64,000 bases of DNA, taken from NCBI RefSeq assembly GCF_025766255.1, contig NW_026516675.1:558001-622000 (forward strand). The letters are read 5' to 3'. Below the pieces are notes generated by a model. The model saw only the letters and a list, made by a program, of their open reading frames with translations, did no database searches and had not been told where the DNA came from. The stretch is from Zychaea mexicana (lineage: Eukaryota; Mucoromycota; Mucoromycetes; Mucorales; Lichtheimiaceae). Made by a program: the position numbers and the translations under genes. Positions 11,554-23,771 of this stretch are shown in pieces (positions within the stretch are counted from its first letter, which is position 1; the number at the start of each line of letters is the position of its first letter).

Positions 11554-12692
11554 ATGAGAGTGGAACAGTGAGTCCTTTTGCTGCATAAAGAGATAGAGTG
11601 CCCGTTACTTCTATTGTCGCACCGTCGTGTCCCCCCACCACCAACACCACCACCACACCCGATTAACAGCCTCTTCTTTGTGCAATCATGTAGCGACTAT
11701 CTCTTTAAGCTTTTGCTCATTGGAAGCTCAGGTGTGGGCAAGACGTGTTTGCTCATGCGATTTGCCGATGGCAAGTACCCTGAACAATACGCAAGCACGA
11801 TCGGCGTTGATTTCGTAAGCTTCCGTCTACCCCCACCTCCCCCTTTCTTTTCCCTTTATTTAAATTCGCTCAAAATGCAATTGACATTATAGAAAGAGAA
11901 AACGATCCATATTGCAGACGAGAGAGTCAAGTTACAAATTGTAAGTATTTTACTCCATGTATAGTTTGCATAATAATAATAGTAACAAGGATGATTATTG
12001 TTGTTATTAGTGGGACACTGCAGGACAGGAACGTTTCCGCAGCATCGTGTCATCGTACTACAAGGGCGCCCACGGCATTTTCGTCGTCTATGACGTTACA
12101 AACCACAGCACATTTGATGATGTCAAACTATGGCTAAGGGATATTGAAAAGCATGCTTCCGACGATGTGTGTAAGCTGCTGATCGGAAATAAGTGTGATA
12201 TATTGGAAGACAGGGAGGTGACGACGGCAGAAGGCAAGGTAAACATCAACACAAAGCGGGAAAATTCCCGTTACTGTGATCTCTTGTTCGTCTCTATTGT
12301 TGCAATAGTCTTTTTTTTCACTCGTATTACCGTGGCCTTTTGGAAAAAAAAAAGAAGGAGACTGGCACTTGAATTTGATACCCACTCCTCCCCCCTTTAC
12401 ACATATTTAGGAACTTGCCGACTCATTAGGTATTCCTTTTTTGGAGACTTCGGCCAAAGAGTCAGCCAACGTGAGCGAGGCCTTTTTAAAGATGGTTGGG
12501 GAAACTCAATTGGCTAGAGCAAAGCGGATCAAGGAAAGGATTCAAGCAGACAATCGCTTCAGCAGCAGCAACAACAATCGATCTATGGGCAGCAGCAATA
12601 CCATCGTCATAAGTGCTGCTAATAGTAGCAGGCATCGACATTCATCCACAGGTGGAAGACAGGATAACTTTTTCTCTTCTTGTTGCTCATGA
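11554..12692 (+). CDS. Rab1/Ypt1-like small GTPase, five exons
   Basis: Rab GTPases of this class direct ER-Golgi traffic. Exons 11554-11567, 11694-11814, 11893-11940, 12011-12238 and 12411-12692 join in phase to give [15 protein letters not shown] at the start. G1 is [14 protein letters not shown], switch I STIGVDF, G3 [10 protein letters not shown]4 GNKCD and G5 ETSAKE. '[10 protein letters not shown]' and '[16 protein letters not shown]' are closest to Rab1. The C-terminus is SSCCS, a dual-cysteine geranylgeranylation signal. Two features are not typical of the orthologous Ypt1: the P-loop has S and T where GDSGVGKS is usual, and the hypervariable tail is long and S/N-rich ([16 protein letters not shown]). 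It may therefore be a paralogue rather than the main Ypt1. Confidence 0.92.
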
Positions 12693-14072
12693 ACAGCAAC
12701 AACGTCTTCTTTTCGGATGCTGTCGTCTTTTTGTGCAACCCTCTGTGTCTGTCCCAGTGGTAGAATGTTCTGCTGAACACAAACCACCCAAGCAAGAAAA
12801 CATTTTATTACACTTTTTACATATACGAACATAAAAAAAAAGAATTGCGGAATCGATTATTGCATGTTACATTTTGAGGGTCTTTTAGGAATACGAGCAC
12901 GCATATTATACCAAATTGTACCGTTTTGACTTGTTCCTCACATTTGGCTTCTATCAACATTTGATGCTGGTACACTTGGTGATTTCACTACCGAAGATGA
13001 TCTATCTACTGTGTGTGGAGTAGAATTGGCCCTGCTGTTACTATCAGTCCATCTCCTCACTTGTTCACAAATAAAAAAGCAGCGGTTTATGATAATGCAT
13101 GGACCAAGTGGTAAGATACAAGCCGTAATATATGAATTGCAGGTTCCAGACAAACATTGCATGAACTCTCTTGCCTATTATCCTACTACATACGTAATGT
13201 ACGGTATGCACACCGCAAGAAGAATATATATTAAATAGAAAGAAACTTTGACCACCTTCTATGTAGCACATACTCTTCTTTTTTATCGTTCCCTCTTCTT
13301 CTCTGTCCACTCATTTAATAAAACCATCTTGATAATACATCGCTAATAAAGTATAATCAGTGGCTCAGAAAAGAAAAACCCTAAGCTGGGTCTATATTTA
13401 TAGACAATATATAGTAGTACGAAGATACTAAGGACGTGTCCCTTTCATTTTGCTTGATATCAAAAATGGTAAGCAGCTTTTCAATACTAGTTTGCATAAA
13501 AGCGTTCTGCTCCAATCATTGTTAACGTGTTAAACCCTAGCTCATTGTAGTACCCAGAGATGACAACCTATTTACCTCTTTGCAATATTTATTAACAACG
13601 CCATCACCCACTACCGTGCCACTAACGTAACACAGGCTATCCAAAAACTAATGAGGTCGGTCCCCTGAATAGTATGCTCATATGTATTATACATACAAAC
13701 TTTCAAGATCGACTCGTTCCCCTCTTGTCACGAAAGACAAAGCAGTTGATTAGATACAGGGTATTCGCTCTTGTAAATATTAGATGCGTCGGATGGAAAA
13801 ATTTAGTGTATGACATTATTAGTGCCTTGTCTGCACCAAATGAACCAACTATAAACAGAGACCAGGGCAATCATAAGCGACAGTAATTTAAAGCAGAGAT
13901 TTATTTAAAAGTGTTGGTCAGAAAATGTGGGTGGAGGACAGCCGAAAGGTTCTAATCTTTCTTGTTGAGTGATTACATAAAGTATTTATACACTACAAAT
14001 GAAAAGGTTATAAAGTTTTTTAAAGTAGATCAAGTAGGTATTACTAGTGCATCGTGACCGATCTACTTTGGA
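12693..14072 (+). other. Intergenic, no gene seen
   Basis: AT-rich sequence with several short open frames in both directions, none with recognisable motifs or paired splice signals. The first 150 bases are probably the 3' UTR of the Rab gene (AATAAA-like and A-rich stretch near 12830). Confidence 0.45.
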
Positions 14073-14860
14073 TTAAGGGAGCAACCCAATTTGGTCATCC
14101 GATAATGATATTCTTCTTTTCGGCATGGCATTCATGGCTTCCTCGCTGGACATAGGCACACACCATTTCTTGAAACAAGATGATGCTGATGCTATGTCGT
14201 CCAAATACTTCAAATAGGTTCCCACGTCTTCCAGAGATGAGAGTGCTCTAATTGTGCAGAGCTCGCTGATGAGAAAATATAAACATCCGCGCAAAGCCTT
14301 TGTAATGTAGGATGATATCACAACATCTAAAAGAGGAGGTTATTCCATCGTATACCCTGATTTTTTTTTTCTATTCCATCGCAAAAATGAAGCGCTTACC
14401 AATGACTTGTGTGCATTAAGTTGGGAACGTTCACAGGAATTCTTTGTCATAATTCCTAAACGTACCAGGTCTTTTGATACCGCGTACTTGTTTGTTCTTT
14501 CACTGGTAGGTTTGACTTTTACACAGTAAAAGAATTACCAAAGGACAACCCATCGAACTCAGACACATGAATCGGGACGTTGTGCCGAGACGGAGTCCCC
14601 ATATGATATTTTATAGATCCAAATGTCCACGACCTGACGAGGTAGTGGTGCTGGTCCTAATCATAGTAAACACAAAGTCAGCATCAAACCCAGAGTTCGT
14701 TCTACCGTTTTCAGTAATGGCTGATGCATACCAAAGGAACACCATTATAGGGATCATCCAATAGAGCAGATAGGATTGGATCTATATAATGGTTCCCAGC
14801 TCAAATTCCTTGATCTCGTCTTTAAGTCTTTGAGATGGGAACTTGTCAATCCTGAGTTTT
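14073..14860 (-). pseudogene. Relic of an uncharacterised multi-exon family (NHYIDPIL ... KDLVRLGI type)
   Basis: Reading the minus strand gives protein-like islands in order: NHYIDPILSALLDDPYNGVP (about 14745-14810), NSGFDADFVFTMIR, HVSEFDGLSFG (about 14540-14575), VKPTSERTNKYAVSKDLVRL with GIMTKNSC (about 14400-14515), a canonical gtaagc donor, and an exon ending in the frame ALRGCLYFLISELCTIRALS then VGTYLKYLDDIA, with a stop at 14073. From memory this order (aspartate-rich 'DPIL..DDP', a ligand-like 'GEVKP', then 'KDL.R') resembles a large uncharacterised protein family common in Mucoromycota genomes; I cannot verify that here. One junction needs a 23-nt intron or a frameshift, so I treat the locus as degenerate rather than as a working gene. 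Confidence 0.4.
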
Positions 14861-15027
14861 TTTGAAAAAAAAGATAAATAACATAATATACACATATCAT
14901 TTTCTCTTCCCTTTTTATTTTGATACGTACATGTGCGCAACAGATTTGTCGATTTTATCATAGTTATAATAACGGGTCAGCATGAAAAGTTTAATAAATT
15001 GCTTTGTTAACGCATACGATTTTGGCA

Positions 15028-15967
15028 TCAATCAATGATCGCATCCGTTCGAGCCATCTTGTTCAGTTTTATATTCTGAATTAAAGGAAATGTATTATTA
15101 GTGACATAATCTTATACCTTCATATTACTATCATTTCCCTTTTTTTTACCTTGATAATCTTCTTTAATGACACCTCAAGATCAACAGGATTCTTTAACCA
15201 GGTAGTGGACGTTTGGATTAATAAAACAACCCGTGGTGCTTGATCGAAATTCATACCGTGAGCACCCACAAGATACTCTTCTTGGGTATCATCGAATATC
15301 TTGTTCCATTTGTCAAGGAGCACCACGAATCCAACATCATTAGCATTTCGATAGTATGCTGTTGGAGGCGGTTTCGCGTGTATGGCGAGAGAAGTCGAGT
15401 TTGGGAAAAGCAACGCTCGGATGGTGTGGAAGTGACTGGGACCGCCAACGCCAACGAGCCTCTCGTAGAATCGATTCCTCTGTATCAGAAGTATCGATGA
15501 AATAGAGCTAAATAAAAAATTAAAATACGAATAATGATGACTCTTTCTTATTCGACTTTTTCCCTAATCAAAATCAGTTTGTATACGTACAGTATGTGGT
15601 GCACATCACGTTCCAATGTGCAAAGTATTATAGTTGTTCTGCGATACAACTTGAAAAGCGCAGAACACCAATGACACATCGTATTCCCCTATTTCGTAAC
15701 GGTCGTGTATCGAAGGCACCTTCATATCAAGAGGCAGTGACAGGGTGGCGTCCTCACAGCCTTTGCTGTCGTCGAAATCAATGGTGCTAACGCTGGCGGG
15801 CCTGCTACTACAGGCATCGCTTGTGTGTCTTTTACATAGAAGGCGATGAGCGAAATGCTATGAGGCCTAACGCACCGTAACTCACTCAACTCCTCGTCCA
15901 TTTCTTACCGGCTTCCAACGTTAACACTTTGACCGACTTTTTCAGAGAGTTTCTCCAAAATGGCCAT
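15028..15967 (-). CDS. Hypothetical protein, four exons; exon 3 overlaps a hAT-like motif in another frame
   Basis: Exons 15967-15909, 15819-15610, 15507-15150 and 15075-15028 have canonical GT/AG borders and join in phase to a 224-residue product. It starts MAILEKLSEKVGQSVNVGSR and ends NKMARTDAIID. Four independent junctions that keep phase are the main evidence that this is a gene. No known domain is recognised in the chosen frame (for example ANDVGFVVLLDKWNKIFDD, then DLEVSLKKIIK). In a different frame of exon 3, positions 15454-15310 read LAVPVTSTPSERCFSQ and TRNRLQQHTIEMLMMLDSW, which matches the hAT transposase dimerisation region. The exon may therefore derive from a transposon. It could also be a relic; expression data would decide. 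Confidence 0.4.
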
Positions 15968-16397
15968 AGCCTGAAGACGATATGGTGTTCAGTGGAAGTC
16001 TAAGAAAACATAATATAGCGAGTCAAATCAGTTCAACGCATCGTTATTGTTCTTTGCTATCTGCATCAATCTCCCTTTCTAAACTTGTATCCCGTTTTGT
16101 GCTTACTCATAAATTGGTTTCTTTCGCGATGCCTTCCCATTCTTCACGGTCAAGTTTGGGGCTTACATTTGAAATAGCGTTACTTGTCAACATGCTTCGA
16201 TATACAAATGAGGGGGCATATAGGGAAGTCGATTTTCAACCACACTTAAACCATTCTGCTTTCTTTATAACATGTGAGCCCAAGCCAATTCTTTTGTGAT
16301 GGCACAAAACCCTTTGCCTTTAAGAATAATCACACAAAACGTAGATGTTGCTAGCACTGCTGACAATTGGTTTGTCAAAGTTGACAGACTCTGATAG

Positions 16398-16495
16398 ACT
16401 CGCTAAGATTATATGTGAGTCCGCTAGCAAAAGCTGGTCCGCTTGCAAAAGTTGGACTCGCCCAAAAAAAAATAATTGGGGAAAATTTAGCGAGT
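16398..16495. repeat. Small inverted-repeat (MITE- or hairpin-like) segment
   Basis: ACTCGCTAA at 16398-16406 is the reverse complement of TTAGCGAGT at 16487-16495. Between them a 17-18-base motif, CCGCTAGCAAAAGCTGG and CCGCTTGCAAAAGTTGG, is repeated directly. The arrangement resembles the end of a small non-autonomous element, but no target duplication is evident. Confidence 0.3.
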
Positions 16496-19400
16496 AAGCT
16501 GGACTTGCTTCAGATGCTATATTATTGTCATTTTCTTTTTTTTGTGTAAAAAGTGGGGAACGAATGGGAAAAGAAACTGATCATTCTTGTGTAGAACTTT
16601 CAGCTCCCCACTCCTACTTGAAAAGTAGAAGCACGATGTCAACCCGGCGATAGCTCGAAGGCCCCCGAGGCTTTATTCACCGCATCCAATTCGTTGAGAA
16701 TTTTTTTTTTCGCAGCGAATGGCACAATTTATGGGCAACGTCCGCTATTGAAGCGACTTGTGGGTCAATTTTCAAATTTCGCTTGCATCGCTTTAACCCA
16801 ACAATAGAGGCGCTTCCTGTCATGACTATTCGTTGACCTCTACTCAATCCCTCAACATCTTTATCGTCAATCATCACCCAACTTATCAACCTTCATAAAT
16901 GTAAATGTAATCACTCGACTTGTTCCTTGTTCCTTTCTCATCATCTGGTCTCCTTGACCTTCCGATATTCTTCTTGCCTTGACCTAGATTCATCTCTCCT
17001 CTGTCTTTGGCTTGTCTTGTTTTGTCGTCGCTTCCGGCTCACTTTATGACGCATGCCCGTAACACTAATTCAAGTGCCCGTGTATGATCCAGCCTTCGGA
17101 TAAAGCTCTTCCAAGTGCATGTCAACTGCAAGATTGTAACTTGAAAAAAGATGTTGACGACCTTGTTCGACATACAATTTTTTTTTGGAACATATTGTAT
17201 CCGGAGATCTTTCCAGCAAAGAAAAGGCAACTTTGGTGGATCCAAGGACTTTACGTCCTCTCCGTACTTCTCGGCAATCGGGGGCACGGCGCGTGTCCCT
17301 CCCACTGCTCAGTGAGCTCCTTTCTCCACTGCCGCAATCTCGGCATTCATTGCCGAGTTTTCCCCAGCAAAAAAGTGGAAGACCTCGTCAGCCTGCTGCA
17401 CAGTTTCGACAATGCAAAGAGCCGTCAAGCGAGCGAATTCGCTTTTAAGCGTACAAGAACGGTGCACGTCTTAACCCGCGTTGGTCACGAGGAATCGCAC
17501 CACGTTTTTCCTCAGTCTCCAGGAAACGCTCCTCTACGTCGCTTCTGAGGCGCTCCTTCCTTGGGAAAAGAAAATTGCAAGGGTATACGTGTAAAGAGGG
17601 ATGTGATTGGTGTCTTTTGTTTGGAATCACTTTTATCAGTATTGCAGTGTAGTAAAAAAATGAATAGCTATTCTTGCACCAGTCCTGGATTGAGGTCAAA
17701 TCATTTAAAACCTGTTTTGCGGTTAGACAAAAGACAGGTCCTCTACCACTGGCGATAGCCAGCTAGAAATTCGTTGGGTGAACGTACAAAGTGGATCCAC
17801 AAGGCGACATAGCCATCGAAACAAAGTAATTAGACCATTTACAAGAGAAAGAAACAAGAGAAAGAAACTGTAGTGGAAATCGGATTATTATCCTACCATT
17901 ATTTCTTAAGGATCTGCGAGCATGCCTACACGGTATACCATGTATCGCGCTTTCCTCTATGATAGGTAACGTCGACCGTTTTCTTAATAGCGATCACACA
18001 TCTGTGTCGACTTGGGCACTTGTGGCTCGTAGAAAGGCAACGGCATTAGAGATCATATAACTAAGTCCGTGATAAGGGTTCCAGTCCCAGATTTGGTTCG
18101 TTATCTCAGTTATGTACTTTTGTGTAAGCCTTCCATGCTCTAGTCCAGTACGACTTCATATAATACGATAATACGCGTTTCTTTTTTATGATAACATATA
18201 GAGAAGCATCGCAACGTACGCTGCTATTACTTGTCCACGAATATCTGACCTGGCAAATTCATGCAAGTGGGCCGTATATGGGCTCGATATGTCCGAAGAG
18301 TAGTATCTGAATCTCATCAGCACGAAACAAGATAGCTTTCATAATAAAAGATGTTGTAGAAGGATTACAAAGCAAACAGATAATGACAGCTCATATATGC
18401 TCATAAGAATTGCAACCAACTTTTTCTGCGAGCAGCAATGCCATCGACATGGACTAAGTCTAGCTCCCATAAAATAGATATCAACAACAGCGTTACTATC
18501 GGCTGCAGACTCATTAGCAGTTATGTTGTGATCAATCTCATAACAACAACAACAGCAAAGCAATTTCCTGTGCACTTTAAGACTGATTAAAATTTATAGC
18601 ATTTGGCCGTCTAAATTTCTGGATATCCCTAACCTACTACCATGCTGTAAAACGTAACAAACGGAACACCTATTACACATAAAATATTGGAGAGCTATAG
18701 TTCTACCCATGCTAGATATAAAGCGCATGTATGCAACTTGTGTTTCGTAAAATGGTAACAAAATCATTGCGAGGTACTGTACTTGACAAGGGAAAAAGAC
18801 CTAGTGTGTCATTGTTGGGGATGATAACCCCAGCACACAGAACCAAGTGCACAACGAACATCAGTGTAGTACTTGCGAATGAGTATGGCGTCGACTTGAT
18901 CCAAGACATACTGATATGCAGAAGGAAAATCTCAGAGCGCTCTTTGTTGAAATCATTATCTTACAAAGCCATATGCAGTTTTTTCTTTACTGACAATAGA
19001 TCGGCCTCCAGAAGTAGGCGCCCGCGACAGCCAAAAAAATAAAAAGCGGACAGTGCAACGGTACGATTGATGTGAGCCAATTTCGATAACCAGGGCAACG
19101 GTCACTTACCAACAAATGCAAAGCGAGCAGTGCCACTTTAGCAGTTCAGAAACCTCACACTGGGCTTGCCCCGCTTTATGGCTTCAAATGGCCCACCTTA
19201 CCCCATTTCGGCGCTTAAAGCTCCAAAGTTATGTGTGTGTTCTTTAACAAAAGTTGAAGATCGTTATAAAGCGACACACTATAGTTTGTGGGGCTGAAAG
19301 GTGTTCAGGACAAAGGGCTACTAACAGCCTCTCCCGGGTTGACAGGGTTACCAGAAATACTTTTTTAAATATATACGGAAAGACAGGGAAAAAAAATAAT

Positions 19401-19703
19401 CAACAAACAGAAAAAAAAATATAGGTGTGGGTGTGTGGGTGTCTCTGCAGCCATCGAAATTGGAACCCCACCTGCTTCTTTCCTATTGCCTCCGGTACGT
19501 CTTCTTTCTAAAAGAGGTCAGAAGAGCTTCCACCGAGTCAACACGGTAAACCTATCGCAAAAGAGTTCTCTTAGACAAGGTTCCAACAAAATATAAAATA
19601 AAGAGAGCGAGAGAGAAAAAAAAACTTTTTCTTTCCTTTGTTCGTTTTTTCCTTTTTCCCCCACCCCCTCACCTCTACACACCTCTACACATACCACAAC
19701 GCA
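16496..19703 (+). other. Gene-poor region with unclassified GC-richer patch
   Basis: No intact gene supported. From about 16640 to 17760 base composition is richer in G and C than its surroundings and long frames occur on both strands (for example + 17084-17548), without recognisable motifs. It may be a decayed retroelement. At 18731-19042 a + frame of about 103 codons reads MVTKSLRGTVLDKGKRPSVS onward, again without a family. From 19340 on the sequence is likely the promoter of the T-protein gene, with pyrimidine-rich tracts just before the ATG. Confidence 0.4.
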
Positions 19704-21153
19704 ATGCTCTCGAGATTCCAAACTCGTGCTTCCACATCGCTTGCTTCCATGGCAACCCGTCCTGCAAGCAAGCGTTTCTACGCTGCTGCTGCCGCTGCCG
19801 GTGAAGAAAAGGTACGTTTGCTGGACCTAAGTGGGTTGAGAACGAAAGGAAAAAAAACTGACGCCAAAACGTCTTGTACAGCTCAAGAAGACTGCATTGT
19901 ATGATTACCACGTGCAACAGGGCGGCAAGATGGTCCCATTTGCTGGTTACTATATGCCTGTCCAATACAAGAACATGGGCATGTTGGCCTCACACTTGCA
20001 TACCCGTGAAAAGGCCTCCATCTTTGACGTCTCTCACATGCTCCAGACTCGGTAAGGATGATCCTCCCTCGCTTTTTATTTCATGGTAAATAATACTCAA
20101 CAAGAAAAACTCGTTGTTATCCTTAGCGTTGTTGGTAACGACCGCAAAAAGTTCTTTGAAACGCTGGTTGTGGCTGATCTGCACGAGATGCCCGTGGGTC
20201 AAGGCTCCTTGTCTGTCTTTACGAACGAGCAGGGTGGTATCATTGATGACACCATCATCATGCAACAAGACAAGTGTCTGTACGTTGTGTCGAATGCCGC
20301 ATGTGCTGACAAGGACTTGGCCCATATCCGCAAGCATCTTGCTGACTTTCAAAACAAGGGTGGTGATGTGGATCTTCAAATCATTGACGATCACTCGTTG
20401 ATTGCTATCCAGGGCCCTAGCGCTGCTGCTGCTTTGGAACAGTTGGTCGGTAAGAGCCTGAATGATTTCGGCTTCATGAACGGCCGCTTCATGGATGTCG
20501 CTGGTATTCCTTGCCACATTGCTCGTTCCGGCTATACTGGTGAAGATGGTTTTGAGGTAAATTCAAAAGAGAGGAATAACGTGAATTTGAATATGCACAC
20601 GGGATTACTCACACTGTTATCTTTTTGCGAAAAAAAGCTGTCCATCCCTACCTCAGAAGCTGTTTCCATTACCCAAAAGTTGATGGCCAACCCCGACGTT
20701 GAATTGGCCGGTCTTGGTGCCCGTGACAGTCTGCGTCTTGAAGCTGGTTTGTGTCTCTACGGCAACGATTTGGATCACACCACAACTCCCATTGAAGCCG
20801 GTTTGACCTGGACGATCCCCAAGTCGCGTCGTGAGACCGGTGGTTTCTTGGGCGCCGAAAAGATCCTTTCGCAGATCAAGGATAAGAAGAGTATCCAGCG
20901 CCGTCGTGTTGGCTTGATCGTCAATGGTGCTCCTGCCCGTGAGGGTGCTGAGATTCTGGACAAGGAAGGTCAGGTCATTGGTAAGATCACCTCGGGCTGC
21001 CCCTCGCCTTGCTTGAAGAAGAACATTGCCATGGGCTATGTCAAGAGCGGTCAGCACAAGCGTGGCACTGAATTGAGCGTCAAGGTCCGAAACAAGATCC
21101 AGGATGCCGTCATCACCAAGATGCCTTTTGTCGAGGCTAACTACCACAAATAA
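19704..21153 (+). CDS. GCV1: Aminomethyltransferase, glycine cleavage T-protein, four exons
   Basis: Transfers the methylene group from the lipoyl-bound aminomethyl of H-protein to tetrahydrofolate in the mitochondrial glycine decarboxylase complex. Exons 19704-19811, 19882-20051, 20127-20556 and 20638-21153 join in phase. Exon 1 ([20 protein letters not shown], with ASKRFYAA) is a typical mitochondrial presequence rich in R, S and A. Conserved blocks follow: [88 protein letters not shown] and [20 protein letters not shown]. Length is about 407 residues, normal for the family. The end is convergent with the P450 gene, leaving 287 bases between stops. Confidence 0.96.
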
Positions 21154-21440
21154 GTTACTGCCATCACAACTTTTTCGCAACACATCATCCTCTTCATCAT
21201 TCTCAATCATATACGCTACCCCTTCGTTCTTTTCCCACTACTTGTCATGTATAAAATTCCTGTTGATTTTTCTTTTTTAATGTCATATACATAAACAAAT
21301 GTTCTGTGCTTGCTTCGTCACGACTTGTGACAAGTCCATAATACAATTGCTTTACACGTCACTTGGTATACAATCAAGCAGAAATTACAAGCGATAAAAA
21401 GAATGGTATATGAGAAGAGAGTCAGATAGCGATTGCATGT

Positions 21441-23771
21441 CTAGGTTCTTGGAACGAATCGAATCTCGAACGGACTCGGGCCTGTCACCAGTGGACCACT
21501 TTTGGGAGGAACCGAGTCAAGGCCGAGAGGTACCTCTTTGCCAGCGGCATCTAATGCTGGTTTGACATCGCACCTGCGAAGCACACGGACCCAGATGTTG
21601 AACATTTGTGTTTCAGCCTATCATATGCACATCAATTTTAGTATATAATGGTACAAAAAGTATGTAGATGAGAAAAGCGATATGCCGCCACTGCTTACCA
21701 AGTGCGTACCAACACAAACACGTCTTGGATAAAGAGGAGAGATGGACGTTATCGTGAGTGTATAGACATTAAAGCGAAGCGATAAGAAAGGAAATATGTA
21801 AATCTTACCGGCCCCATCCAAAGTTAAATTGATCTCGATCCTCGGCTTTTCTATTAGCAGAAGCAGCCATGGTTTCACTTGACTTGTCGAGGAAGCGTTC
21901 AGGTTGGAATTCTTCCGGGTTAGGGTATTTGATAGGATCAAGATGCGTGTCACCCATATTGGACATCATCATCGTACCCTTTGGGATGAGCGTACCTCGC
22001 CATTCTACTAAGAAATAGAAACCATTTCAGATTCAAGAAAACACTGCCTGAAAAGTTTTTGCTAAAAATGCTTACGATCTTCAGCCGTAACATGGATGAG
22101 CCCAAAATCTGTAGTGGGTCGAAGTCGCATGCATTCGCGCTGTGTAGCAACCAGGTATGGAACTTGAGCGCGTTCCCAAAAATAAGGTAGACGACCGTTC
22201 TTTTCTACAAAAGCATCAAGTTCATGTTGGATCTTCTTTTGAACGACAGGCTTGGTGGATATTTGGAGGAACCCCCATGCCAACGTGACGGCCGTAGTAT
22301 CTGTTCCAGCGACGACCATATCAACTACAATTTTGATCGAATAAAATGTGAGCATGGTCACCTATCAACGAGAGAACAACTACTACTTACGTATAACACG
22401 CATCATATTGTTGTAATATCCCTTTTTGCCTCCATTCATTTCGTTGTTCAATGCCTTGGTCATATTAGGCTCCTCCGAGTCCAATGCTCTTTCAATCATT
22501 TCTGTAAGAAAAGGTTTGCAATCGTTTTCCAGATACAAATATCCCTTCTTGGTTAGACCCACAAACGGATCTAGAATCCGCAAAACCGGGATAAACCGAC
22601 TAGCAATATTTCGGAAATCTGTAAGGCCCATAAATCTCTTGATAATCAAGACTGACTGCTTGTAAATTGGGTCCTCAATCGATGTCGTGCGTACACCAAA
22701 GATGGCAAGGAGAATAAAGTTGAGAGAGACTCGCATAAGCCGTGCCATGGGGTCCATGTTTTCTCCGGTGGCAACAGTGTCAACAAATTCGTCTGCTTCT
22801 TTTAAAAGTAGAGGGCTGGCTTCTTTGAGCTCTCTTGGTCCTAAAGCATTTAGCACTATATGTATATATTGCATTAATACTATGTTGTGCGCTCATTCTA
22901 TATCAAAAATGATACTAGTACTAGCTAGCTGTATGACTGGAGTTACCTGACTTGCGTGCCCTGCTCCAATGTTTGTTTTCTGGCTGCGCTGACGCAATGC
23001 CACTTTGCACGTACAACGCGAGGAAATGATATCATGTCCACACAATTGTTGATGTTAACTACTGTTTTTTCTTATACATAGCCACTAACAACGGACAACC
23101 ACACTTACATGTGACCATTGGAATTGAAATCATGAGGAAGTGTTGGAGGTGCGCGATTTGAAGTGATTTTTCCATTGGTGACGAATAGCTCGTGTGTCAT
23201 AATAGGATCTGCAATGACAATAACGTTCCTGACACCCATCTTGAAATAGAAAATCGGACCTAGAGAAAAAGTGCCCTAATTTAGTTTCTGGTGTAATGTG
23301 AAAGGGATAAATTATTATATCCGAGATCTTGTTGCATCGCACTTACCAAGTTCTTTGTGCCATTCATGGCATTTTTGCACTCTGTTCGCACCGATAGTCA
23401 GCATGTGGCCTAGATAGAGACCACATATACACAGTTATATCAGAGCAGGAAGCGAGAAAAGGCGTTATTATTACCCTCAATCATACAAGCAAAGATAGTG
23501 TGGTTTCTTTTTCCAAGGACAAGAACATACCAACGAGTGGATGGCAACCTTTGGGTGTTGGAATTCCTTGGAAAGGAATGGGCTTGTTTTTCGATGAAGA
23601 AGCGTGCTGCCAAGCAACTGTTGTCGCGAGTACCACAGCTGCAACGGCTGCAGCGCCTGCAGCGGTAGCCGTTGTAGAGTCTTCGAGACCAGTGGTGTCG
23701 CGTATCCACGAAAGCACTCGTTGGGCAAATTTATTGTTGTAGAAGCTCGATATCGTCAATTGTTGAGACAT
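21441..23771 (-). CDS. Cytochrome P450 monooxygenase, multi-exon
   Basis: Membrane-anchored haem monooxygenase. The start MSQQLTISSFYNNKF is followed by a hydrophobic A/V-rich anchor (GAAAVAAVVLATTVAW) and the proline-rich hinge KPIPFQGIPTP. Later exons give GHMLTIGANRVQKCHEWHKE, the I-helix oxygen-binding motif AGTDTT, the K-helix ExxR as ATQRECMRLRP, PNPEEFQPERF (PERF motif), and a haem loop assembled across an intron as FNFGWGRRVCVGTHL, with the cysteine ligand. It ends GPSPFEIRFVPRT and a TAG at 21441-21443. Family membership is certain; substrate cannot be told. An in-frame ATG further upstream (about 23852) exists, but its basic, hydrophilic extension would precede the anchor, so I prefer 23771. 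Confidence 0.93.

Noticed and set aside
17084..17548. 154-codon + strand open frame as a gene
   Set aside because: No recognisable domain, no phased exons, and equally long frames on the other strand; more likely chance in a GC-richer relic.
20653..21210. 185-codon minus-strand open frame
   Set aside because: Shadow of the well-conserved T-protein gene, caused by its codon bias.
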